Assembly: GCA_021153265.1 (NCBI GenBank)
Contig: JAGKTU010000007.1
Location: 1 to 37,234, forward strand
Direction of reading: 5' to 3'
DNA: 37,234 nt
Origin: Clostridia bacterium
Lineage (GTDB): Bacteria; Bacillota; Clostridia; Oscillospirales; Oscillospiraceae
Under the pieces are notes generated by a model. That model did not search any database. It worked only from the letters and a program-made list of their open reading frames with translations, and had not been told where the DNA came from. Positions 25,201-30,998 of this stretch are shown here, one piece after another. Made by a program: the position numbers and the translations under genes. Every line of letters starts with the position of its first letter. Positions within the stretch are counted from its first letter, which is position 1.

Positions 25201-25971
25201 TTGGTTCAGATAGTTCTTAAATGTACCGTTCACAAACAAGCCGGTATTGGTAAAGAAGTATCTGGACCAACCGTTGACACCTACATACTTCTCGTACACG
25301 CCCTGATGGCCTGCTTCTACGCCGCGTTCTCTATCCTTGAGCTTCTCAGCATCGGAAAGGACATCACCGCCGCCGTATGTGACAATGGCCAGTTTGTGGT
25401 TCTGTCCGGTCAGCTTAGCATTTTCCACCAGATCTTCTGTGAACTTCTCCACCTGCGCCTGTAGGATCTTACTTCCCATAGCCTGGAATTCATTATAATT
25501 CTCAGGTCTGTATCTCTGCTCTCCCAGAGACAGGTTCTTAATAATCTTTTTCTGATCTGCGTTCCAGACAGGAACATTCATAATGTATGCGCCATCCGGC
25601 ACCGTAATATACTGCTTGTCGTTCCCAGTGAATTCTGCGTAGACCTCCGCTGCGGAAACAGATCTCAGCAGCTTGCCGTCTTTATCGAAGTAGGCCACGC
25701 AGATGCCATCCTGCGCGCCGCCGGTAATTGACTGCGACTGGAACGAACTGCAATAGATCTTATCGCCCGGCTTGACCGGAACCATAAGAGAACCTCTGAC
25801 GGTACTGGACTGTCCTTCCTTTTCGCCGTATTCAACGAACTGTTGCAGATCGTAAGAATAAAACCACGATGCTCGGCTCAGATCCGTTTCCTTGGAAACC
25901 TCGTTCAAATTCGCAGACCAGAGATTGGTGGAGCTTGTTGTTTTCCGGTTGTAGAGTGTAGTTTTTTCCAC
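22225..25971 (-). CDS. VWA-like surface protein with NPETAD wall-anchor motif, N-terminus probably incomplete
   Basis: A 1248-residue protein. Residues about 15-140 form a beta-sandwich-like module (SLMVPVKPGDKIYC ... ITVPDGAYIMNV). Residues about 160-470 are VWA-like (KLAIVTYGGG, later IVILFTDGETNNP). Beta-rich repeats follow, then a Ser/Asp/Asn/Thr/Gly spacer of pentapeptide repeats, NPETAD (from residue 1211), a membrane segment and RRCGYEA, as in sortase substrates. The first VWA strand with the DxSxS metal site is not seen, and no signal peptide exists at the GTG start (25971). Upstream in frame a stop occurs near 26065 without a better start. It may be truncated or rearranged at the 5' end. 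It heads the peptide/kinase operon. Confidence 0.65.
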   Translation of the reverse strand: MEKTTLYNRKTTSSTNLWSANLNEVSKETDLSRASWFYSYDLQQFVEYGEKEGQSSTVRGSLMVPVKPGDKIYCSSFQSQSITGGAQDGICVAYFDKDGKLLRSVSAAEVYAEFTGNDKQYITVPDGAYIMNVPVWNADQKKIIKNLSLGEQRYRPENYNEFQAMGSKILQAQVEKFTEDLVENAKLTGQNHKLAIVTYGGGDVLSDAEKLKDRERGVEAGHQGVYEKYVGVNGWSRYFFTNTGLFVNGTFKNYLNQKVIDSGVNPSNAYHPVFDTAAAPLDQNETYYYMSWGKDSHINSEGVWQGGGMIAVTYNAAEGAWYDAEGNKRVPRESPYDKFGKSLFYTRNAYAAEQANQLTDADYRDALTDILVDGQLNPDIKYATDRYVSRGTTHTKYGLAMANHILKQNPVRSGTDIYGQEHQGKQIVILFTDGETNNPNTVDGKPTYSAIFEQANAIKSRGAILYTVSVGTEANQKWLDQISSNYSAGGKYDDTLALSGKKYCINVNDISELESSFESISSEIDISKTSVELGESAVMQDYLADGLTMPEDFGFDNIKVFTMGIQTDDEITYTTTNKDGNFVLVPDSISQNGDVYTATYNCTYVMPDQTYSKDLYVSYNKVTGCVSVTGFDYALNFVSKDHPGRKLMVTISGIEATKDTKTDQALPTNTRQSGIAYEGTLIPFDVPVTQLNSKNYVADYAKPMVLDPSEWGVEEILGIVSADRLKLGEGAKDLIQTDYGTFQNADGTVTFTPSTMQWDGEAVVYVLGSWEQKPEGISTGDRVWTRVSVVPANNIYYEDDFQDVAYVGNWSVEGTLQTGTLENPIGAAGTTNPVHGWEQSLVDAAHSDGAAHMGIAVAAAEGIERQIAEVSFTFKGAGVDIYGFTSKGTGTVLAMLTGQYEDENGEVRSIKIVDTVSVSGDYYQIPTLSFMEYKGEPLPFGTYTVTIGVTTAAKDRCTYYLDGIRVYNPMENDSVYADAEKNAKFVSVRDLLAATDDVGSSAVFVDKTEAGDVGAAKNYAESDYGLYGPKNEVYLATGQSITFKVDPVGAYYYVGLKCPDGSADGKVKFSNGNVKVQSTYINHSTDLYYAVVPDEYGYITIANSGEALLSVTKLRIAGPAASGQVLTLSEEEALEAVQLFSMRSVEEDVTDPDDSGSNDTGSDDTGSDNTGSDNTGSDNTGSDNTGSDNTGSSNTENNTKPPVKVPADLDNPETADGSISVMIWVMCGALIMAAYLMVSRVRRCGYEA
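22395..22514. repeat. Tandem 15-bp repeat, about eight units
   Basis: Degenerate units of GGAGCCGGTGTTGTC encode (minus strand) the SDNTG-type pentapeptides of the surface protein's wall-spanning spacer. The central units are nearly identical, so copy number may vary by slippage. Confidence 0.85.
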
Positions 25972-26117
25972 CCAACCGTCAATGGCAGCCGTATATCGAC
26001 TCTCAGCAATATCACCAAAAAAACCATCATTTTTCCACCTTCGCCCCGCCGAATTCCTCCGTCAGAGGATCCCGGAAGGGACTCTGCTTTGGTATTTGGC
26101 TTTGCGCAGCCACGCAA

Positions 26118-26151
26118 AAAGGTCTGAGGAATACAAGTTCCTCAGACCTTT
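26118..26151. terminator. Perfect 14-bp hairpin upstream of the surface-protein gene
   Basis: Stem AAAGGTCTGAGGAA / TTCCTCAGACCTTT with a 6-base loop, with A and T tracts on the two sides. It may end transcripts from either direction. The interval 25972-26305 otherwise shows no gene; it contains a run of nine C (26257-26265) inside a GAGGACA...TGTCCTC inverted repeat. Confidence 0.75.
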
Positions 26152-26305
26152 CATAAAGCCATATTCCTTTCTCCCACGAACAGCGCTCTCTCAATTATAC
26201 AATCAGCATGGCTGAATATCTGATTTTCACATGATGACTGTAATCCGAGGACAGACCCCCCCCCGAGTGTCCTCTCTAGAGAGTTTCCTCGCGCATCAAC
26301 TCTTG

Positions 26306-26488
26306 TTGAAAAGCTAACGCCCCTGCGTTAATATAAAAATACAAAAAAGGCTTAAGTCCAATGTACTAAGTAAACCACCCCTTCAAAACTGTAGAAAGCA
26401 GAGGTTACGTAAATGATGGAACCTAACAACTTCAGATAACCCTCGATGGATCAAAGCAATCAACGGATTCATCAGGGGTTATTTCTTT
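26306..26488 (+). ncRNA. Leader RNA copy 1 with micro-ORFs and terminator
   Basis: The unit is TTGAAA (26306-26311), 17 bases, TAATAT (26329-26334); a two-codon ORF ATG-TAC-TAA (26361-26369); an eight-codon ORF at 26413-26439 with AGAGG 8 bases upstream, product MMEPNNFR; and a terminator hairpin (26436-26452 with 26466-26482, 17 pairs, one mismatch, two wobbles) plus TTCTTT. The eight-codon ORF's stop lies in the hairpin's 5' arm, so a ribosome paused there would prevent termination. Copy 2 at 35964 keeps every element. It may be a ribosome-controlled attenuator for the methyltransferase or an independent small RNA, since that gene has its own promoter at 26522. Confidence 0.7.
26413..26439 (+). 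CDS. Micro-ORF of leader copy 1, eight codons
   Basis: ATG ATG GAA CCT AAC AAC TTC AGA TAA. A Shine-Dalgarno-like AGAGG precedes it by 8 bases. Copy 2 encodes MLEPNNFR with a synonymous CCC and stop TGA. It is probably a regulatory leader peptide; coding status is supported by the ribosome binding site and pattern of substitutions, but only two copies can be compared. Confidence 0.55.
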   Translation: MMEPNNFR

Positions 26489-26521
26489 GCTCATTTCGCG
26501 TCTCGGAAGGGGCGTTTTTTC

Positions 26522-26550
26522 TTGCCCGTTGGCCCTATGCGTGTTAGAAT
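26522..26550 (+). promoter_or_regulatory. Second promoter, directly before the methyltransferase
   Basis: TTGCCC (26522-26527), a 17-base spacer, TAGAAT (26545-26550). It lies downstream of the leader's terminator. The same layout (TTGCCC-17-TATGCT) occurs at the second copy. Confidence 0.55.
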
Positions 26551-26577
26551 GATCACAGCAGGAAGGAGTGGTTAACA

Positions 26578-27177
26578 ATGGCAGATCATGAAAACAGTTG
26601 GGACGCATCCCTCCGGATCCAAACCTGCGGCCGGGATGACACCAACGCTGACCAATACCGCCATCCATACGAACCTACTCCCTATTCCGTTTTGGAGCGT
26701 TTGGCGGACAGCGGACTCATTGGAAAAGATGATGTGGTGCTGGACTATGGCTGTGGAAAGGGCAGAGTTGGATTCTTTTTGTCCTATCGGACGAAAGCGA
26801 AAGCCATCGGCATCGAATACGACGAGCGCATTTACGAAAAGGCGCTGGATAATCAGAAAACAGCCAAAGCAAAGGCGGACTTTGTTCTGACCCGGGCGGA
26901 GGGATATGAAGTGCCAGCGGATGTGAACCGGTGCTATTTCTTCAACCCCTTCTCCGTAGAGATCCTGCATAAGGTGATGGCCCGGATCATTGAGTCTTGG
27001 TATGAAGCCCCTCGGGAGATCTTTCTGTTCTTTTACTACCCGGCAGATGATTTTCTTGCCTATCTGATGACCGTGGATGAGCTGGAATTTTACGACGAGA
27101 TCGAATGTGACGACCTGTTTGCAGGTGATCCCCGTGAGCGGATCATGATTTTTCAGTTGACGGATGATGCGATTTGA
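26578..27177 (+). CDS. Class I SAM-dependent methyltransferase
   Basis: A 199-residue methyltransferase with motif I VVLDYGCGKGRVGFFL (from residue 53) and the acidic motif II AIGIEYDERIYEKAL. A YFFNPFSVEIL segment occupies the motif IV position. The target (nucleic acid, protein or small molecule) is not readable. AAGGAG lies 9 bases before the ATG. The gene sits behind leader RNA copy 1; because antibiotic-resistance methyltransferases are often controlled by such leaders, a role in ribosome protection is one possibility, but this sequence does not match Erm- or KsgA-type motifs. A degraded TatD copy follows. Confidence 0.75.
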   Translation: MADHENSWDASLRIQTCGRDDTNADQYRHPYEPTPYSVLERLADSGLIGKDDVVLDYGCGKGRVGFFLSYRTKAKAIGIEYDERIYEKALDNQKTAKAKADFVLTRAEGYEVPADVNRCYFFNPFSVEILHKVMARIIESWYEAPREIFLFFYYPADDFLAYLMTVDELEFYDEIECDDLFAGDPRERIMIFQLTDDAI

Positions 27178-27260
27178 AAGAGCAACAGCCAGTTGCTTGT
27201 CTTACGCCCATCCCGGAAGTACAATGTAACATGCTACCCCAGCACGGAAAAATCAGCAAG

Positions 27261-27390
27261 CTTCTGCGCCGCACCCGGAACACCTCACGGATTCTCCCGG
27301 CAGACATTAAGAAGATTGCATAGCGGAAGGGTATATCCTCCCCAGACAACGGCAGAGAATACCGTGCAGTTGTTCCGGCTTTCTATCGAT
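27261..27390 (+). pseudogene. Degraded C-terminal fragment of a TatD-family gene
   Basis: Translating from 27261 gives LLRRTRNTSRILPADIKKIA then a TAG stop. From 27349 in another frame it continues TAENTVQLFRLSID. These match LLRRARNTSLILPAVIKKIA and TAQNTIRLFSLPIE at the C-terminus of the intact TatD-like protein encoded at 9611-10480. So this is a frameshifted, stop-containing relic of a second TatD-type gene, of which the N-terminal and catalytic parts are gone. The relic lies between the methyltransferase and the cyclase gene. Confidence 0.75.
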
Positions 27391-27429
27391 GCCGATGTTT
27401 GCAAGCGAAGAGAAAGAGAGATGTAGCAA

Positions 27430-28014
27430 TTGAGAATTTATGATATTAGTCAGGAAATTTTCTCCTGTGCAGTCTATCCCGGTGACCCCAAACCGGAGAA
27501 GCATACCCTGTATTCTACCGGGGCAGGTGACCTCTACAACCTAACCTCCTTTGCTATGTGCGCTCACAACGGCACTCACATTGATGCCCCGTTCCACTTC
27601 CTGCACAATGGAAAAACGGTGGATCAGATAGAGTTAAGTATTTTCGTAGGCGATTGCTATGTTGCCCGGCACGAGGGCAACGTGACCGCTGCAGATGCAG
27701 AAGAAATTCTGAAGAAAGCAGACGGCGCAGAACGGATCCTGATTGCAGGCAAAGCTACCGTGACAGCGGAAGCAGCGGAGGTGTTTGCCACAAACGGCAT
27801 CAGGCTTCTTGGAAATGAGGGACAGACAGTTGGCCCTGAGGATGCGCCCATGCAGGTACATCTGATCTTTCTGCGTGCCGGGATTGCCCTTTTGGAGGGC
27901 ATTGTTCTGGACAAAGTGCCGGAGGGACAGTATTTCCTAAGCGCCGCACCGCTGAATCTGGGCGGGGCAGATGGGGCGCCCTGCCGGGCCTATTTGATTC
28001 AGGAGGAGAAATAA
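27430..28014 (+). CDS. Cyclase-family (kynurenine formamidase-like) hydrolase, copy 1
   Basis: A 194-residue metal-dependent hydrolase of the cyclase/KynB fold. The signature is HNGTHIDAPFHF with metal ligands His46, His50, Asp52 and His56. A close paralogue of the same length lies at 33961-34545. The start is TTG (27430), aligned with the paralogue's ATG, with only a weak GAGAG ribosome binding site, so expression may be low. The stop abuts the next start (TAAATG), linking it to an alpha/beta hydrolase. The family hydrolyses N-formyl amides or cyclic amides/esters; the substrate is unknown. Confidence 0.8.
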   Translation: MRIYDISQEIFSCAVYPGDPKPEKHTLYSTGAGDLYNLTSFAMCAHNGTHIDAPFHFLHNGKTVDQIELSIFVGDCYVARHEGNVTAADAEEILKKADGAERILIAGKATVTAEAAEVFATNGIRLLGNEGQTVGPEDAPMQVHLIFLRAGIALLEGIVLDKVPEGQYFLSAAPLNLGGADGAPCRAYLIQEEK

Positions 28015-28758
28015 ATGCGGGTACAGGAATATGGACAGCAGAATGTAGATGTGATCCTGCTTCTCCATGGCGGCGGACTGTCTTGGTGGAACTATCGGGT
28101 GGCGGCCCAGAAACTTGCGGAGCAGTATCATGTGGTGCTTCCGGTGCTGGACGGCCACGCGGACAGCACCGCGCCCTTTACCACCATTGAGGAAAATGCC
28201 GCCAGACTGATTTCCTATATCGATACCCGTTTCGGCGGACAGATTCTGGCCATCGGCGGTCTTTCTCTGGGTGGACAGATCGCTGTGGAGATGCTCTCCC
28301 AGCGGAAAGACATCTGCCAATATGCCTTGCTTGAAAGTGCGTTGGTCAAGCCCATGAAGCTGACCTCTGCGCTGATTGCGCCAACCTTCGGCGCAAGCTA
28401 CGGTCTGATCCGGCAGAAGTGGTTTGCAAAACTGCAGGCAGATTTCTTAGGTATCCCCAAGGAACTGTTTGATGATTACTACCGGGATACCTGCAAGATC
28501 AGCAAAGCTGACATGATCGCCTTTCTGAAGGCCAACAGCATTTACACCATCAAACCCAGCCTGTCCAAAACCACGGCGAAGGTCAAAATTGTAGCTGGTG
28601 CTAAAGAACAGAAAAATATCCGGGATTCTGCGGTGTTACTGCACGATGCCCTTCCGGGAAGCAGTATGGAAATTCTGCCCGGCCTGCGCCATGGTGATTT
28701 GAGCATCAACCATCCGCAAAGCTATGTGCGGATGCTTATTGAATGGATTGAGAGGTAA
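28015..28758 (+). CDS. Alpha/beta-hydrolase
   Basis: A 247-residue alpha/beta-fold hydrolase. Oxyanion-hole motif LLLHGGGLSWWNY (about residues 15-27), nucleophile elbow GGLSLGG (Ser84), and the late His in GLRHGDLSI. It resembles small serine esterases/lyases of the MhpC group. GGAGGAG lies within the end of the cyclase gene and the ATG follows that gene's stop immediately, so both are co-translated. Substrate unknown; together they may process an amide/ester compound. A hairpin terminator follows. Confidence 0.8.
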   Translation: MRVQEYGQQNVDVILLLHGGGLSWWNYRVAAQKLAEQYHVVLPVLDGHADSTAPFTTIEENAARLISYIDTRFGGQILAIGGLSLGGQIAVEMLSQRKDICQYALLESALVKPMKLTSALIAPTFGASYGLIRQKWFAKLQADFLGIPKELFDDYYRDTCKISKADMIAFLKANSIYTIKPSLSKTTAKVKIVAGAKEQKNIRDSAVLLHDALPGSSMEILPGLRHGDLSINHPQSYVRMLIEWIER

Positions 28759-28838
28759 CACCAGTTCATGAGTGGGCGGCATTTCTTCTCAGCAGAACTG
28801 CTTGCTGTAAAAATTGCCTTTTCTCAGCAAAAACCGAA

Positions 28839-28875
28839 AAGCGCGGAAGTTTTCACACTTCCGCGCTTGCTTTAT
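28839..28875 (+). terminator. Terminator after the hydrolase gene
   Basis: Stem AAGCGCGGAAGT / ACTTCCGCGCTT with a 6-base loop, then GCTTTATTT. Probably bidirectional with the PqqD-like gene. Confidence 0.8.
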
Positions 28876-28895
28876 TTACGGGGTGCGGGGCGGAC

Positions 28896-29153
28896 TTACT
28901 CCTCCAGCGCATCCACATCTCTTAAGGTATTTAGGATTTTTTTGACGTCCTCTTCCAGAATCTCAGCCGGCGCGTCGTACTTTGCCAGCATTTTTGGGAC
29001 GATTTCCTGCTCGGTGGTCTCTTCCGCGAGACATTCAACGATGAAAGCTGCGGCCGCATTGCTGCGCACCAAGCCGTTGAAGGCACCGTCGGTGGAGACC
29101 ATCAGATGCTCGCCATACATTTCACGGGTAACAAACCCATCTTTGAGTTTCAT
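28896..29153 (-). CDS. PqqD-like peptide-binding protein
   Basis: An 85-residue PqqD/RRE-type protein (MKLKDGFVTREMYGEHLMV ... NAAAAFIVECLAEETTEQEI). These bind the leader of a precursor peptide and present it to the modifying enzyme. It lies downstream of a radical SAM/SPASM gene and a 42-codon precursor gene on the same strand, so it is most likely their chaperone. GGAAGGAAG precedes the ATG. A hairpin separates it from the precursor gene. Confidence 0.85.
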   Translation of the reverse strand: MKLKDGFVTREMYGEHLMVSTDGAFNGLVRSNAAAAFIVECLAEETTEQEIVPKMLAKYDAPAEILEEDVKKILNTLRDVDALEE

Positions 29154-29184
29154 GTGTTTCTTCCTTCCTTTTCCGGAGCGATCA

Positions 29185-29216
29185 CCGGCGCGAAAACCCT
29201 TTTGGCTCCGCGCCGG
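29185..29216 (-). terminator. GC hairpin between precursor and PqqD-like gene
   Basis: Stem CCGGCGCG / CGCGCCGG with a 16-base loop and no clear T-tract. It could stabilise or partially terminate the precursor transcript. Confidence 0.5.
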
Positions 29217-29248
29217 CGGTCCTCGGTGGATTACCGGTCGATGCCGGA

Positions 29249-29377
29249 TTAGTCCATGGGCAGCTCTGCGGGGCAGTCGGGTTGCCACAAGGTGCTTTCG
29301 GTTTCAGTAGAGGTGGTGATAACGTCCTCCACATCAAACTTCACGACTTCCATCTCTGCGCGGATGTACTTTTCCAT
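29249..29377 (-). CDS. 42-aa RiPP precursor peptide
   Basis: ATG (29377) follows GGAGG by 7 bases and encodes 42 residues. The leader is MEKYIRAEMEVVKFDVEDVI (residues 1-20), a form common in radical-SAM-linked clostridial precursors; the core after residue 21 is Thr/Ser/Glu-rich with one Trp (31), one Cys (35), and Pro residues (33, 36, 40). It lies between the radical SAM gene (30815-29457) and the PqqD-like gene on the same strand. The single Cys and Ser/Thr-rich core are plausible sites for thioether, epimerisation or YcaO-type backbone changes. Most gene finders would miss it because of its length. Confidence 0.75.
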   Translation of the reverse strand: MEKYIRAEMEVVKFDVEDVITTSTETESTLWQPDCPAELPMD

Positions 29378-29456
29378 GGTTCATCCTCCTTTCCGAGAAG
29401 ATATATGATCATCGACAAAGTCGGTATCAACGGTTTTATGTCATGGCTGAGAAGGA

Positions 29457-30815
29457 TCAGCACAGGATTTCGTCTTCGCAGTCTTCCTGCTGGGCTTTTT
29501 CCTTCCAGAGCTTGAATTCCTGCACCATGGATTCCTTGGTGGAGCGAAGCTCCTCCTCCAGTTCGTGCCGGAAACAGACGGATGCCAGAGTGCAGTTTTT
29601 CAGCCTGATGCAATCGGGATACCAGATGCACTCAGCACAGGCTGGGATCGGCGGTGACAGCTCCCGCCAGGCTTTTACGGCCTCCGCATCCAGTTTTTCC
29701 TGGTCCAGATGGCCGACGAACCGGCTGTCGGAGTAATGCTCGCAAAGACCGATATCGCCGGTGGGGGCGATCACCAGCGAACCGCCGTGATCCACCATGC
29801 ATTGTACCGTCTTCAGATGCTTGCGGATGCCTTTGATCCGGCGCAGACCGTAGCCTTCGATCTTACTGTTGAGCCGGTGCATGGCTTCGAACCGGAGCCC
29901 CCATTCTTCGTCGGTATGGTAATCGCCGATGGCGATCTCGCCGTCAAACAGATGATGGGCGTAGATCGAGAATCCCTGTTTGCCGCCAAAGCGTGCCGCC
30001 AGTTCGTCCACCAAAAGCATCAGATTTTCAGCATTGTACAGATCCAGATTCAGCCGGATGCTAGTGGCAAGTCCTGCCTCCAGCAGCCGCCCGATGGACT
30101 CCATGACCACCTGATAGGGACTCTTGCCGTCCCGATAGATGAATGCCTTGCTGCGGTTGTAGACTTCCTCGGTGCCGTCCAGCGTGATCTGGACCGTCTT
30201 CAGATTCCAGAGGTTCTTCGCCTTATAAACGGCCTCGTCATCAAACAGATAGCCATTGGTGGCGATTCCGGATTGAAAGTCAATGCCTGCTTCACGCAGG
30301 TCCTGACTGATGATGTCCATAGCTTTCTGATTGAACAGCGGCTCGCCGCCAAACCACGCGATGCGAACCTTCTGACCGCCGCAATGCTCCCGGATGTACC
30401 GGGCGGTCTTGTGGGCGGTCTCCTCGCTCATGGGGATCCGGGAGCGGCCCTTTTCAAAGCAGTAAAAACACCGGGCGTTGCAGTCGGTGGTGGTCATGAC
30501 GATGTAGTTATTGGTGTTTTTGGGCTTCTTTGCGGTGCTGCGAAGTATCCACCGGACCATATCGGCCTTTTTCATTTCGTCCATCTGTTCCGGAACCACA
30601 AACCAGCGGTCTTTCAGCTCCTCCAACTCCAAAATGTTTGCATACTCCTCGTCGCTGAGCAAAACCAGCTCCCGGGTCAGGATGTGAAACAGCAGAACGC
30701 CTTCGTCCACCTTCTCAGGAATACAATATTTGATCAGACGGCATCTGTCCCCGGAACCCACCGGCTTTCCCAGAATTGCCATCACTTTATGATTCGCTTT
30801 CGAAATGATTTCCAA
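29457..30815 (-). CDS. Radical SAM/SPASM peptide-modifying enzyme
   Basis: A 452-residue enzyme. The N-terminal about 95 residues resemble the peptide-recognition part of such maturases. The radical SAM cluster motif is CNARCFYC (Cys112, Cys116, Cys119). A Cys-rich C-terminal SPASM region holds auxiliary Fe-S clusters (CMVDHGG ... GLCEHYSD ... CAECIWYPDC ... CTLASVCF). SPASM proteins of this kind form thioether, C-C or epimerised products on peptides. The start is TTG (30815) with GGGGAGG 8 bases upstream. The 42-aa precursor follows it by 79 bases, and a YcaO gene is divergent, so this is the core enzyme of the cluster. Confidence 0.85.
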   Translation of the reverse strand: MEIISKANHKVMAILGKPVGSGDRCRLIKYCIPEKVDEGVLLFHILTRELVLLSDEEYANILELEELKDRWFVVPEQMDEMKKADMVRWILRSTAKKPKNTNNYIVMTTTDCNARCFYCFEKGRSRIPMSEETAHKTARYIREHCGGQKVRIAWFGGEPLFNQKAMDIISQDLREAGIDFQSGIATNGYLFDDEAVYKAKNLWNLKTVQITLDGTEEVYNRSKAFIYRDGKSPYQVVMESIGRLLEAGLATSIRLNLDLYNAENLMLLVDELAARFGGKQGFSIYAHHLFDGEIAIGDYHTDEEWGLRFEAMHRLNSKIEGYGLRRIKGIRKHLKTVQCMVDHGGSLVIAPTGDIGLCEHYSDSRFVGHLDQEKLDAEAVKAWRELSPPIPACAECIWYPDCIRLKNCTLASVCFRHELEEELRSTKESMVQEFKLWKEKAQQEDCEDEILC

Positions 30816-30880
30816 GTCTGCATCCTCCCCGTTGTGTGTCAGGATCCTCCCGGATAATACTACACCATTTTACGATAACG

Positions 30881-30910
30881 ATTATATCACTCGTTCCACC
30901 TAAAAAGCAA
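30881..30910 (-). promoter_or_regulatory. Promoter of the radical SAM operon
   Basis: On the minus strand TTGCTT (30905-30910), an 18-base spacer, TATAAT (30881-30886). Confidence 0.6.
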
Positions 30911-30934
30911 GAAAAATACCTGCGGAATTGACAA

Positions 30935-30963
30935 TTGCGTTTCTTCTGCAAACGCGGTATACT
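30935..30963 (+). promoter_or_regulatory. Promoter of the YcaO gene
   Basis: TTGCGT (30935-30940), a 17-base spacer, TATACT (30958-30963). The YcaO ATG at 30999 has CAGGAGG before it. Confidence 0.65.
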
Positions 30964-30998
30964 GGTCTAACAAGGATTTCCCCCAGGAGGACGGCACC

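Noticed and set aside
22114..25464. Plus-strand open frame of 1116 codons opposite the surface-protein gene
   Set aside because: It has no ribosome binding site and the protein has low-complexity Gly/Val/Ile runs from the antisense of the 15-bp repeat. The opposite strand encodes recognisable VWA and anchor motifs, so this is a codon-bias shadow.
25905..26117. Possible signal-peptide start (MMVFLVILL) joined to the surface protein through a slippery run of seven T
   Set aside because: Adding one T would put the ATG in frame, but the joined N-terminus (MMVFFGDIAESRY) is not a signal peptide, so programmed slippage is not supported.
26361..26369. ATG-TAC-TAA as a functional two-codon peptide
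   Set aside because: Conserved in both leader copies, but two codons with a poor ribosome binding site in copy 1 cannot be supported as a gene by itself. Kept only as part of the leader description.
26578..27177. Erm-type rRNA methyltransferase
   Set aside because: The N-terminal and motif IV patterns (NLPY-type) of Erm/KsgA enzymes are absent, so only a general methyltransferase call is justified.
29709..30857. Plus-strand open frame of 382 codons opposite the radical SAM gene
   Set aside because: The minus strand has the CxxxCxxC motif and SPASM cysteines; the plus frame is a shadow.
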